NCBI GenBank assembly: GCA_015499995.1
Contig: JADNRV010000356.1
Span: 1-46,732 of the forward strand
Origin: Flammula alnicola
Taxonomy: Eukaryota > Basidiomycota > Agaricomycetes > Agaricales > Strophariaceae
Length of the DNA stretch: 46,732 nucleotides
Reading direction: 5' to 3'
Shown here: in pieces, positions 10,657 through 22,700 of the stretch
How the letters are laid out: each line of letters starts with the position of its first letter
How positions within the stretch are numbered: the stretch's first letter is position 1
Program-made: the position numbers and the translations under genes
Notes under the pieces: generated by a model
Databases searched by the model: none
The model's input: only the letters and a program-made list of their open reading frames with translations
What the model was told of the DNA's origin: nothing

Positions 10657-11405
10657 ATTAGACAAGTTGGAAGGACGCCTTCGGGTCCATGTAAGTTTCT
10701 ATAGACGGAGGCAGTCCAACTTGAAATGCTAGCCGATTTAGACTGGACTGAAAGGCAAACTTAATTGATGAGCAGATCCTGAACTTCGCGACAACTGCAT
10801 CGTTCAATCAGGTGTACGCAGCTTGAATCCTGGGTGTTCTTCCAGCCTACGCGATAGGTTGATATTCCGGTAAAATTCCACTGCATTTGCGTCTTTTCCC
10901 TTGACAGCGGGGTTTCTTACTTGCGGTCATTTAAAGATAAAGTACGAACGAAATTAAATTCCAAGATGCCGACTGTCGGCTGTGCAATGTTGGTGCAATG
11001 GTTGTTCCCAACGGGTTTCTTCACTGGACGGATTCACGCAACTGCAACACTCTATCAAACGGAAAGTGTTGTGTGTCCTTGTTCTGAATGGGCGAGAGGT
11101 TCCCGTGATTGTCCAAGTACTCCGAAATATTCTCGGACACCATCGCGACACCGTTGGATGACTGGCCGAATTTGGCAATGGGACAAGCACTCATCCTATT
11201 TTGGGCATGACGGATTCTCCTCAACTCTCAGAAGCAATGATGACGAAAACAAGGTGCTTTCCCGAATCACTTACAAAGGCTTAGAACAAGGCATTTACCT
11301 GTTTAAAAAGCGCCTTGCACACCATGAGTGTATTCAACGCATTTCCTCTGGTGTTTGAAGTTCGAGACATCTGGTACCGTCTCCTTCAACTCCCGCAACT
11401 CCATC
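10657..11405. other. intergenic region between asparaginase and STE3-like receptor
   Basis: About 750 bp with no supported gene. An open frame at 10921-11358 (+) has no recognisable domain and an opposite-strand open frame of similar quality, so it was not called. A search by eye for short CaaX-ending frames (fungal pheromone precursors) on both strands found none. The 3' UTR of asparaginase and the promoter of the receptor gene must lie here. Confidence 0.5.
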
Positions 11406-13159
11406 ATGAGCGTCGTCAATACCGTCTTCTCAGTTTTTTCGTTCATCACTTTCATTCTTGTTTGCATTCCTTTTCCCTGGCATCTAGAAGGTACGTCCAA
11501 ATTATCAAGCATATCTCAGAGGCTTAATCCAAATTTTTCTTCTTTCCACAGCATGGAATACCGGGACATGCTTATACATGTTCTGGACGGCATTGGCTTT
11601 GCTGTCGTTTTTTATTAACTCGGTTATTTGGCGTGATAGCGCTATCAACTTTGCGCCCGTCTGGTGTGATATTAGTGAGTCTTATAATTACCATCTTCCA
11701 GTGTGGGGCTCATAATAGCCAATGGAACGCAGCGTCCAAGATCATCATTGGCATTTCTGTCGCCATTCCTGCTGCTTCGCTATGTATAAACCATCGCCTG
11801 TACTGCATCGCAGCAGTTCGTTCTGTTACAAGGACCAAACAAGAGGTAACTCTTGCCCTCTTCATTTTCTTTGATCCATTACTTACCATTATTCAGAAAT
11901 ATCGCGCCATCATGGTCGATCTCGCTATTGGTCTCGGCATCCCTGGCCTTGTAATGATCCTCCGTAAGTCAGGAAAATCGTTGCACCATACAAGACCCTA
12001 ACTGCCCTAAATCTAGATTATATTGTTCAAGGACATCGATTCAATATCTTCGAAGAAGTCGGTTGCTACCCTTTCACTTACAACACACCGCCGGCGTTTT
12101 TCCTTGTATACATGGTGCCCATACCAATTGGCTTGACCTCTGGTGCATATTCCAGTAAGCAACTTCGTCTTTCGATATTTTTTCTGGTTAATAAATATTT
12201 TTTAGTCCTGAGCATCATCGCGTTCCGCAAGAGACACGCTGAATTCAAGGAGATCCTCTCCTCAAATTCCAACCTCAACTCAAACCGTTTCTTCCGTCTC
12301 ATGGCTCTCGCTGGAATCGAAGTCGCCTGCTGCATACCCCTCAGCATTGCCACCATAGTCTTGAACGCTACCCGAGGAGAAGTCCGCCCATGGATCTCTT
12401 GGGAAGATACTCACTATGGTGAGCCTTCAAGGCTGAATGGAAAACTTTGAAGCTTTTCTAATGGACGGTCATTTGCAGGATTCTCTCGTGTTGATCAGTT
12501 CCCCGCTGTACTCTGGCGATCAAACCCGAATACGAATACCGGTGTCGAAATGACGCGCTGGTTGGTCGTTGTGTGCGGCTTGATCTTCTTCGCCTTCTTC
12601 GGCTTTGCCGATGAGGCTCAAAAGCACTACAAAATTGCTTTCGCCTCCGTCGCCAAGCGTGTTGGTTATACCACCACCTCGGGCACCACTAAGATTGGTA
12701 CAGGAAATACAAGCTCAGGGTACGTGCCATTGTTCTAGACATTCGTCCAAATACTCAATTAGTTATTGCAGATTCGGCAAGTTCAAGGGCTCTTCCAATG
12801 CCGCCAGCTCTCAAGGAGCTGGTATACCCATCATCATCCGTCAGGAGGTCGTCGAGAAACGCGACTCTCTGGACTCGCTTTCAGATATGACCTCGATCAA
12901 AGAGAGTGAATACGACGCTTCGGAACTTGCTTCCAACGCTGGATCTCCCTTCAATACCCTCACAAAGAGTTCAGCGAGCACACTGAAACCTCCAGGTGTC
13001 GCGGCTTCAGAATCAAGGCATACTTCTACGCCAGCCAATAATGATACTTCTAGCCGGCCTGTTTCTTTCCCCGCTTCAGTTACACCCACAGGCTCATTCC
13101 TCGACCTCTCGACCGCCAAAGACGATACAATTCGGCCAGGCAACGATAATAAAGTTTGA
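11406..13159 (+). CDS. STE3: STE3-type fungal pheromone receptor (class D GPCR)
   Basis: Seven-transmembrane G-protein-coupled receptor of the Ste3/a-factor receptor family (lipopeptide pheromone sensing at the plasma membrane). Start MSVVNTVFSVFSFITF at 11406 matches mushroom receptors. Diagnostic pieces are CIPFPWHLE / AWNTGTCLYMFWTALA (the first intron separates them), NSVIWRDSAINFAPVWCDI, IGISVAIPAASLCINHRLYCIA (TM3), GLGIPGLVMI, FNIFEEVGCYPFTYNTPPAFFLVYMVP, LSIIAFRKRHAEF, NRFFRLMALAGIEVACCIP, and FGFADEAQKHYKIAF after TM7. The cytosolic tail of about 170 residues is Ser/Thr-rich and ends GNDNKV at 13159. About seven short introns. No pheromone precursor or homeodomain mating gene was recognised in the window, so it may be a B-type mating receptor or a non-mating STE3-like paralogue. 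Confidence 0.93.
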
Positions 13160-13572
13160 ACCTTTGACTCCTCTTTTGTTCTACCTTCAAACCCAATTTG
13201 TAGCCAGCTTGTTTCAACACCTTTGTAGCCCTTGGATTCACTCTTTGTATTTCTACAATACCCATTACGTTCTACAGTTGACATTTTATGCCATATTTAC
13301 GGTCCTTCATTAATAAGCATCGTGTATCATTCATTACGCACGACATACCGATGCTCCTCATGTAGCAGAGATTACTAAATTGCATACAAACTTGAAATAT
13401 CACTCAAATCCCTCGCTGCGACACTAAACTCAGAACTAAACTCATATGATTTCAAGCACCGTCGTTAAAATACTCGATCAAGAAGAACACCACATGATAG
13501 AATGTGCAGATAGTACCAGTACACTTACACTAAGATTAAGAGAATATACGAATCAACGATGACCGACTCGGC
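13160..13572. other. convergent 3' intergenic region
   Basis: About 410 bp between the receptor stop and the stop of the oppositely oriented peroxin-like gene. It is AT-rich, without any recognisable gene or repeat. It presumably holds both polyadenylation sites. Confidence 0.5.
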
Positions 13573-15111
13573 CTATTGAGAGGGCTTATTAAGGGCATTT
13601 ATCAATCGCTGCCTCAATGGGCTGTCGGGCGGATGGATGGAAGACGAATCCGCACTCTGAGAAGGGGTTTCGACTACAGGAGGAATCGGCACCTCTCTTT
13701 CAATCCCAATATCACCTGGAGGTATCCGTTCGACCTCCTCAAAGACGACGGCGATACGAGTCCATCTTCGGTAGCGTGTATACTGAACACATGGTCAACC
13801 TCACATAGCAGGTTATAAAGAAAAGTCACATACTTTGCCCAAACCACCGCGGTTACTCTGAGCTTCCCATTTGTTATCACCGTACACCCAGCCATCTGCA
13901 TCCGTCAGCGGTTCCTCGTCCGCAGTTTCCTTGGAATCGTCCGACGTATGCTCGACGTCAGCGCTCCCACCAAAGCTTTTGTTAGCATCTAGTGCTGCGG
14001 AGGTATTCACAGAGCCAAGGCTGCCTGATTCTCGCAGACGTCCAGCTGCCTTTAAGAGGCGGCTGCTATTTGTGTTCTCTTCTTTCACACTCGGGAGCGG
14101 ACGCTCGACCCGACTGAGGCTGTCTCCATCTTTATGCACAATGACCCGCCACTCTGGTTCTTCCCATTTCCAAGTCGCCGTTCGCTTTAATCTACCCCCA
14201 TTTTCATCGGGAAGATAGACCGTCGTGTTTTCCGGTAACGTGAAGGCGTTTGGGGGGTTTATGGGGTGTTGAGAAGAGGAACACCACGATGGCCGCTCTC
14301 CGGGTAGAAGTGCGGCGGTCCAGTCAAGAGCCATCCACCAACGTTGGTTCTCGTATACGGTAAAGAGAAACCGGAGAGATTGGACAGGGTTCGAGGAATT
14401 TGCCGTGGGTTGAAGGGACATTGTGGGAGGAGGCAGCGCTTCTCCACTGAGCACTGCCCATGCCTTGTATGCGGACCATCTGAACCAAGCACTACGCCAA
14501 ATTGTTGCTCGAAGGACTATAGCCCAAGGAGCCCGCCATGTAAGAAGGATTGTGCCAACAATAGCGCAGATGACCCGAAAAGATACGAAGAAAGAAAGTG
14601 CGAGGTATGGGATGTACAAGATGACGACAGCACGAAAGAGTTTCGGGATGGCAGTTGAAAGAGGAGGCAGCGACGGAAGGAGAGATTGAATAATTGTCAA
14701 GTCCGTTATGACATTTCGTAGAGCATATTCTGTTGTAGGGATCTGCAACGTTTGGATTTTTTGCCGCCGTTGCGCGAGGGCCAAGAAAGCAAAGACAACG
14801 AAAGGCAAAAATCTCCTGCAAACAAAATTAATTGAAGGTCAATAAGGAACATAGAAAGTGAATTACCGCAGAGTTTTGTCTAGAAACAAGCAGACTGCCC
14901 ACCACGAGGCAAGCGCCAGCCAGCTATGGTACCAAGAAGTCGACCAACTCGAGACCTGAATAATTGCTTTACATGCAGAGATGCATGGGGCTAGTTGCAC
15001 AAGCGCCAATGTCAATGCGGGTGGAACGCTCGACAAGAAATCGGACAAGACAGGTACAGCATTCTCGGAGTCGGGGAGTGTCTGCGAGCTCATTGTGGTA
15101 GACATCGGCAA
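13573..15111 (-). CDS. Pex23/Pex30-family (Pex24p) membrane protein with dysferlin domain
   Basis: Fungal Pex23/Pex30-family proteins are ER/peroxisome-contact membrane proteins that regulate peroxisome number and lipid-droplet budding. Start at 15111 (MPMSTTMSS). The first exon has a hydrophobic segment around LALASWWAVCLFLDKTLR. The second (to 13813) has FLPFVVFAFLAL, a hydrophobic hairpin LFRAVVILYIPYLALSFFVSF / VICAIVGTILLTW, then FLFTVYENQRWWMALDWTAALLPGERPSW, the start of the dysferlin-N domain. Near the end of that exon is DADGWVYGDNKWE. After an intron near 13825-13790 comes YTRYRRWTRIAVV, the DysF-C signature, and the tail ends at 13573. Ser/Glu-rich insert between the DysF halves. 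About 470 residues. The start codon lies 71 bp from that of GPI18 on the opposite strand, implying a shared promoter. Which member of the family it is cannot be told. Confidence 0.82.
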
Positions 15112-15182
15112 GCAGCGCCTGGCTTATGAGGTAATTGGGCAACGCCGTAATCACAAGCCAAGCTAGCTCTCTGGGTTTGTCC

Positions 15183-16514
15183 ATGTCACTGGAGAATGAC
15201 CACCGCAGACTCCTCTTCCGTCTTACTCTCGCCGTAAAACTCTTCTTCTTCCTCGTCCTACAGGCAGCCACCCTACTCCCTCTCTTCGACGCATCTCCTC
15301 TACTCGTTCCCAATACCAAACCAGGACGCGCTCTATTACGATGGGATACATTCCATTTCCTCCACATAGCAGAACACGGATACGTTTACGAACATGAATG
15401 GGCCTTCTCGGGGGTTCCCTATGTCATGCGTATATGTGGCATTCTCCTGAATCGCCTTGACGGTTACAGCTCGCGAGCCTACCTACTGGTCGGCGGAATG
15501 ATGGTCGCGTTGGCCTGCGATAACTCACAGACCCTCTACTCTTTGTCCTTGCACCACCTCCGCTCGCCAGAGTTGGCGCTGCTGGCATCGCTGTTATCCC
15601 TCATACCAACCAGCCCAGTGACGTTGTACTTCGCCCCATACAACGAACCTTGTTTCACCCATTTTTCGTACCGCGGTATGTGGCCTTTCAGTATCATCTT
15701 GTTCCTAAATAACTGAATGTTTTTCCTAGGTATGTTATGTTGTACTAGGCGAGAATGGTTTAAGGCTTCGCTCTGGTTCGCTCTTGCAGGTACCTTCAGG
15801 TCGAATGGCATCTTCTTGAGCGGCTTCATACTCTGGGGTTTATTGGTGCAGCCCTTCCTTGCTCGGCAAATGGTGAGTTCCATGCCATCTCTGGCTTGTA
15901 TGTCACTCAGTAAATGTTATAATACATAGCCAACGATCAAAGCGATCCTCAAATCCATGGCCTTGACTACGGTTGTTATTACACCTTTCGTCGCTTACCA
16001 GGCCTATGCTTACCTCGTCTTCTGCTCCCCGCAACGAGAGCCGTTGCCAGAGTGGTGCTCTCGCATTCCTCCCTCTATATATACGCACGTACAAGCGAAG
16101 TACTGGGACGTTGGCTTCATGCGTTACTGGACCTTGAGCCAAATTCCCAACTTTCTCATTGCGGCCCCAACCCTCATGCTTATTTTTGCATTTTCATTTT
16201 ACCACCTCAAAAGAACAACTGCTCTCAAGTTGTCGAACGAAAAGGCCCGCGACCGCTCGCCGCTCGAACTTGCATTCGAGAACGCTTCAATCACCCCCCA
16301 TGCCATTCATGCGACGATATTTACTTCCATCTTGCTATTCGCATCGCATACCCAAATCGTTCTTCGCCTTGCTGCCTCTATGCCATTAGTATATTGGGCA
16401 GCTGCGTGGCTTTTAACTCAACACCCTGCGTTGGGTCGCTTGTGGGTCACCTGGAGCGTTCTTTGGGGTGTTATATCTACCATTTTATGGGCAACTTTTC
16501 TTCCACCAGCTTAA
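15183..16514 (+). CDS. GPI18: GPI mannosyltransferase 2 (PIG-V/Gpi18)
   Basis: ER-membrane dolichol-phosphate-mannose-dependent transferase that adds the second mannose to the GPI precursor. Seen: N-terminal hydrophobic helix LTLAVKLFFFLVLQAATLLPL, the catalytic luminal RWDTFHFLHIAEHGYVYEHEWAF block (RWD plus EHEWAF is the PIG-V signature), SLSLHHLRSPELALLASLLS, YFAPYNEPCFTHFSYRGM across an intron at about 15676-15728, SNGIFLSGFILW, PEWCSRIPPSIYTHVQAKYWDVGFMRYWTLSQIPNF split here across 16050-16150, and several C-terminal transmembrane helices ending FLPPA at 16514. Two visible introns. About 405 residues, close to the family size. Divergent with the dysferlin-domain gene. Confidence 0.93.
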
Positions 16515-16815
16515 ATAACAATCTGTAGTAATGATGCATATTTGGTGTGATTTTTCCTAGACTACCACTTGAATTGAAAGTGCGAATAGAGCTAGTACAA
16601 TGAATTCATGGAATACGTAGTTGATGATACCCAAGTGTCAATGTGAGAATTAAAAATATAAAAAGATATAGTGTTTCGGTCTGGTGTTTCGGTCTGGTAT
16701 TTTGGTATATAAATGACACTACTTAAAGGACGTTACTTTGAGTATACAGAAATGTTCGAAATAGACTAAGTAAAAAGTCATCGAAGGAAATCACATTGCG
16801 AAAGCGTCTGTGCTA
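16515..16815. other. convergent 3' intergenic region with a small tandem repeat
   Basis: About 300 bp between the stops of GPI18 and the giant DUF3712 gene. It is AT-rich and holds the 13-bp direct repeat annotated separately. No gene was seen. Confidence 0.5.
16671..16709. repeat. 13-bp tandem repeat, two exact copies plus one diverged
   Basis: GTGTTTCGGTCTG at 16671-16683 is repeated exactly at 16684-16696, and a degenerate third copy (GTATTTTGGTATA) follows at 16697-16709. It sits in a convergent 3' region and has no evident function. Confidence 0.85.
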
Positions 16816-19700
16816 TCATCGTGCGGCGGTTATGGAGGCATTAGCTGAGGAGTCAGACTGCGACAAAAGAGGAGATAAGTTGACCGAGTAGCAGGGATAA
16901 AGGAGCTTTATGATTTACCTTGAGCGAGTTGTCAGCAGCGGCCGTGGTGCTGACGGCGGCAGGGGTAGTTAACGCGTTAGGTTTGGGTGTTGCCGTAGAT
17001 GCATCTGTAGCTGGTGCCTCGGCTGCCTTTGCAGTAGCTCCCGTCGATGAAGCAGTTCCAGAAGCAGAGGCGACGGACGAGGCACTAGCGCTTGCCGCTG
17101 CTTTCTTCATTGCATCAGGGGTGAGGACAAGGTCATATTGCGTGGGTACACCTGTTTGCTGCAGTTTGAGGAACGGAATCTCGTAACCGCCTTGTCCTAC
17201 TCGGAGAGTCGATGCAGCTTGCACGTCGAGAAATCCGAGAGGAATAATGTCGAGCGATGCGATGGCACCTTGGGTCAAGAGGACATTTCCAAACACTCCA
17301 GAGTTGACTGTTTGGCCTGGAGGAACAACGAAGCTATCGAATCCTTGGCTGAATTGGGCGAAGGTTTCGCCGTTAACACCTGCATCAGATTGCACAAACT
17401 CGATGACAAGTTCCGCGTTCAGGGGATTGTGAACCTATTTTCAACGTCACTATCACGTATCCTCGAACAAGAAAATGCAACTCACATCGAAGTCAACTGA
17501 CACCAAATTAGTTATTAGAGAATCCAAGGTTATAATCACATGAATATGAGTGATAAATGTTGGTTGATTGAGCCCTGGGTATATGGTTAACTCGAAAAAT
17601 TCGTGGCATAAAGAGAAAAATGTACCAGTAAGGGATGTCGAAAGCCTGAGATTAGCCAAAGCACCCTGTAGGGATGTGAAAGGAGTACTGGCAGCGTCGC
17701 CAACGATCGAGAGGTCGAGCGCGTTGCCAGTTTGTATGAATTGTGTCAAGAATCCCTATCCGGTTCGGTCAGACTTTAAAGGGGCTCGCAACACGATATG
17801 CGGGACATACCTGAGCCACTGTATTATTGGGGTCCGCTGGTTGATAATGGAATTCAGTATCAATAACATTTTCTCCGGGTTTGAGGTCAAATTCCTGTTG
17901 GTAAAATAAGAACGATGTTTGGGTGGAGTTTTTCAGGGAATTCTTACGTTAATAGCGGCGCGGCCGATAGTAACACCGTTAAATACCACAGGAAGAGCAA
18001 CATCGATGGTATCCAAAGATATATTTGAAGGATTTTGCAGGGTAGTTTTGAGGGGAGCGACAATGAACTCGCTACCACCAGTACCGCCGCTTCCGGTGAC
18101 TGACACGTCGCTCAGACCCGCAGTTCCACCAAAGGATGCGATTCCTATGTTATAAATTAGCTTTTAAAATACGAAACGATGTTAGATATGCGAAATCACC
18201 TTTCAAATCAGATTGAACATCAATAGGTATTCCTGTAATCGGCACGTCTCCGATTGTTGTTCTTGCGATCACGTCTGCAGTTCCAGTTATGTCGACCACT
18301 AAATTAGGCATCAGAGTCACTCCGGCGAATAGTTGCACAAAGGCCGTAGGGTTAAGAGCTTGTAAGGGTATATCTGTGAAGGCGATGTCTAAATCGACCA
18401 AGTTGCCGGTCGAAACTCCTCCATTCGCAGGGGCTTGCGGGATGACAAGCTGAAAAACGGTCAGATATGAAATCATTATTGTTTCTTTTACCTACCTTGG
18501 CAATCTGCACACCAGAAGCTCCCAGAATAATGGTTTGACCGGCTTCGACCGCTTGCAGAGAGAATCCGAAAGGATTTGCATACTTTGCGACCGTATTATG
18601 AGAGGTGGTTGGCGGCGCGAATGTCTGTTCAGCAGTCTTAATAGTAACCGCCAGATCATTAAGGTCGATTTCTTTGATAACCTAGGAAATACTCGTGAGC
18701 TTGGCACTAAAGAAACCAGAAACAGCTCATACCTGAAGTTTCTCTCCCGGCAAGATGACATCAAGAGTGAGTGATTTAAAGGCGGTGGAAAGCCAGTCAA
18801 CTGTGCCACTTGAACCAGTGGGTTGTACCGAGTCACCCGTCGTCTGAAGCGTTACATTCTGTCCATTTAAGAACTGCGAGAACAGAGTGCCCATATTATC
18901 CAGGTTGGCACCGCTTTGAGGAACGATGCGACCACTAAGATGGGTTGATGCCACAGAGTTGGCCTTGAGGATGAGGTTAGTTGCCGAAAGAGCTGATAAA
19001 AATTTAGGTATATCCCACAGTAATTATGTTTATTACTTACGTCCAACAAGAGTTCCTTGGAAGAAGGACTGGAAAGTGACAGTCCCCAAGTCGATGCCGA
19101 TTTCTACAATGTTCGCGATCATAAGCCACGCAGTAAACGATAAAGAATAGGAGTTTCATCAACGCACGAGCTGGAGATGGGATGCTGGCATCCGTTTCGA
19201 TATGAATACCACCCGAGGGATCGTCCGATGGAAGTTTGAAATTGTTTATGGTTACACCTGGGAGACCATTAAAGGCCTTGAATGTAACTACTTTCGAAAG
19301 CACGACGTTGTCAAAGATCGTCCCGAGGGCTGTTAGCCGAAGTTTAGAGGTAGATATCGTCCAGTCGAAGCTGGGATTGTGAAGTAAAAAGGTGGCAAAC
19401 TCGGTAAAGCTATATTTAAGTTTAGCAGGGTTTAGCACGTAGCTCACTCCAGGATAATCAATGGACTTACGCAACGGAGTCAGTGATCGTTAGCCGAGCA
19501 TTCGTCTGGTAATTAGGCACTCCAGTATTCGCAGCAGCGCAAACTAAAAGGCATGTTTAGTTGACCCCCTCGTTGGGCAGTCCAATACCACTTACTGGGG
19601 GGCAGAGCTATCTGGGCTATATCTTTGCCTTGCCAGTTAACGCTATGAAGCTCGTTAGTCGGCTTGTACAATATGGTTAAAAAGATACCTACGTTACAGG
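16816..19700 (-). repeat. DUF3712 gene, intragenic unit 3 (C-terminal, lacks the last block)
   Basis: Same order again: FDWTISTSKL (about 19,360), AFNGLPG then PSDDPSGGIHI (about 19,220), GRIVPQSGANLDNMGTLF with QFLNGQNV (about 18,930-18,860), TVDWLSTAFKSLTLDVILP (about 18,800), a DLKG / FGGTAGLSDVSV part (about 18,200-18,100), and VHNPLNAELVIEFVQSD (about 17,430). The final block of units 1 and 2 is replaced by the Ala/Ser/Thr-rich tail. Confidence 0.6.
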
Positions 19701-22700
19701 TTCGATAAAAGTGATGAGGGCATCCAGAGGGCCGACATTGGTGAGAGAACCCTTCAAGGAAAGGTCGAAGCCATCGTTTGAAATGTTTCTATTGCGGGGT
19801 GGCGTCAACTCACTGACAGGGTCGAATGATATAGGAAGAACGACGTACGTGATATCTGCCTCGCTAAATGCCAGTATCGAACCATCCACGAGATGCTGAG
19901 CAACGGGGCCAGCTACTGCACCAATCAAAAACAGGGCTGTTTGATCAGTCTGGACAAAGAAATTAGAGTAGCTCGCCGGAGACCATGATAGTGAAATTCT
20001 TACAGTAGCAGGAACAGTCTTTTGAACGAAAGCCAGGTCGACGGCGACTGAAATCTGAATTAGCCATTTTCACATTTTCATAGGAGGAGGAGAGGAACCC
20101 ACAATCATCTAACTTGACCGATGAATCGATACTCAAGTCAACTTTGAGGCCAGCCAAGGACTTCAAAATCGCTCCTGCTGCGTCGAATTGTTGTCCACTT
20201 TCCACAATGTATTCAGCTTAAGTACTGATATGACGGAAGCCCAAAATAATTCCTTACCTGACGCATGTTGGCGCTTGCGTGTCCACAGTAGTCGTGACCT
20301 TGGTTGATAACTTAGTAATCTCTTCGAACTACAGAAAGTGAACTCACAGGTGGCTTGAAATTTGGATTGGCAAGAACAAATTGGAACATTTGAGTAAGAG
20401 GTCCTAGATTGACACTGTTGTCCTGCGACGTCAGCAACAGCAGTTGAATGATTGTAGAAGGGTCGAGGTTAAACTTGAGAGGCAGTCCAGGGGAAGTCAC
20501 TGAACCGTGCCCGTTAGCCACAATCGGATGGGCCGAAGCATCAATGTTAGGGACTGTTCCTAGTGTCAAATTATGGAAAGTGGCCGTAGCTGCTATTCTC
20601 AGCAAGTTAATACTGGCGGTGAATGGGTTCGCAAGAGTGAATGATGTAGTAGCGACTCCAGTGTTGACGATATTGATTGGGAAAGTAAGCGAGGCGCCAG
20701 TGATCAGATTTTCTTTGATACCAGGGATCGTCACTGGCGACAGGTGAATCTGGGACAAGGCTGATTGCAACGATTCGATGGGCGTCGATCCTGTAGACCC
20801 AGCGATGGTAGTTGCTGCGTCCACGCCGTCAAGGAAATTTTGGAGCAAGGCACTACCAGCTGAAACAGCCCCACCCTGGGGTGCGAAATGGACGTCTGAA
20901 GCGCGTATGAGAAGGCGTAGTCGAGAAGAAGAAATAGCGCACCAATTGGGTAGCTTGCATTTCCTGGCACAATCACAAGATTACTCTGTCGCAGCTGTCA
21001 GAAAGTTTGCGTATATTGTCAACGCCAAATAGCTTACGATGTCAGCCAAACCGATGGTTTGATCCCTTTAACCAACCAGTTATACAAGAGCACGGAGGAC
21101 AAGAGGTCGAGAGCAATAACTTACTGGAACTGTAAGGAGAAGGATACGTCGCCGGTACCTAGACACTTGTTGGTACAGAAGATTAAATCAGATGCTGTGC
21201 CACAAACCAATGGTCAAATTGCTGCAGAAGAAGAAAAAAGAATGATCAGAATTGATGGGCTCGCAAAGGTAAAAACGAGCTGCTAATACCTGGGATTAAA
21301 TAGTGCGCTGTCGACCTTGATAAGGAGGAAGTCGGGGAATCCGTGGTTAACATCTAGATTGCTGACTGTTACGGGCCGAGCGTTCAAACCTTGCAAGCCG
21401 GCAATGTCGGAATCGACGGAGAAGTCGATGTTTGTCAAGGAGAGCAACCCAACTGCTGTTTTGGCATCGGCATCGGCAGAGCCAGTCAAGCGCACCGTTT
21501 GTTTGGAACCGACCGTGGTGGCAGCAACGAACTGTTCGAATGTTGAACGCCCACTGTCAAGCACTGCAAGTGGTACGTTCTCGAAACTGAGATGGATGAT
21601 TCGAGCTTCCGTATCAGTCGTACTTGGGCCTCTGGGAATCGCCAATTGACCGAAATCGGATCCGTCAAATCCAAGTGTGATTGTCTGTTGAAGCGCAGAG
21701 ATATCCAGAGGAAAAGCAAAGGGTAAAGTGAATGCGGCATCTGTCGACTTGCTGCTTGTTATCGGGCTGAAGGCCGACTGAGTCGAGAACATCAATGTCA
21801 GTTCATTAAGGCTTATCGATTTGATGATAGTCAGTTTTCCTTGATTGGGTAGGATTGCCGCAACTTGCAGAGCCTTGATGCCGTCATTCAACCAAGTTAC
21901 CTTTACAAAGGTTAGCTGCCGACAAAAACAGAAACACTGCAAAACGTACATCAGCAGCGCCGGCACTAGCACCTTGCACCACGACATTGCTGTCTTTGCC
22001 TTGAATGAAGTTGTTGAAAACGTTTGATACAGTAGCAAGTCCAGCAGAGCTATCCTGTGGTATTAAGCGACCAACAAGGGATAACTGGGATGTCGAGCCG
22101 GGGGACAGAGTCACGGAGCCAGAACTGGCGACTGGGGCGATCATGACATCACCCACAAAAGTGTTGAATCCAAGTGAGTTCAGCTCTATTCCGACTTGGG
22201 AAGGCTAGAAATTTATCAGATTGAGATGTTGCGAGGATACTAGATAGAGACGCTCACGTTAGCTACTGTTGCCTCGAGGGTCAAGTGGATTCCCCCAGCA
22301 GGATCATTGGAAGGGAGATCAAAGCTTTGAATGGTTACGCCGCCCTGCAACCCATTGAAACCCTTGAGAGTGACGGTTCTAGATGGGAACGATATACCTG
22401 GAACAGAAATTCCTATCGAACAATGCATTAGATTAGCGAGATATGTGATTGAAGAAGACAAACCCAGCGCATTAACTGTGGTAAAAATGTGAGCAGAAGA
22501 ACGCCATGGAAATAGACGACCTTACCAGTCAAATTCTCTCCGGAGATTTCCCAGTCAAATGATTCCGATGTTAACAAAGCCTGACGGAATGGATGAGACT
22601 TAGTAGGCATGGATGCGATCATAAATACTCGCCTTAGTGAAATCCGTCAGATGGCCAATATCTGCCACTTGGAAGGTTGTGTCGGCGTCAATAGTACCGC

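Noticed and set aside
10921..11358. 145-codon plus-strand open frame upstream of the STE3-like gene
   Set aside because: No recognisable domain, open frames of similar quality on the other strand, and composition unlike the neighbouring proteins.
10657..11405. pheromone precursor gene next to the receptor
   Set aside because: No short frame ending in a plausible CaaX motif was found by eye on either strand; a systematic search is still needed.
16853..16920. hydrophobic C-terminal tail of the DUF3712 protein resembling a GPI-anchor signal
   Set aside because: It is the in-frame reading of a well-formed intron (GTAAAT donor at 16918, pyrimidine tract, CAG acceptor at 16858). The spliced end is polar, SDSSANASITAAR.
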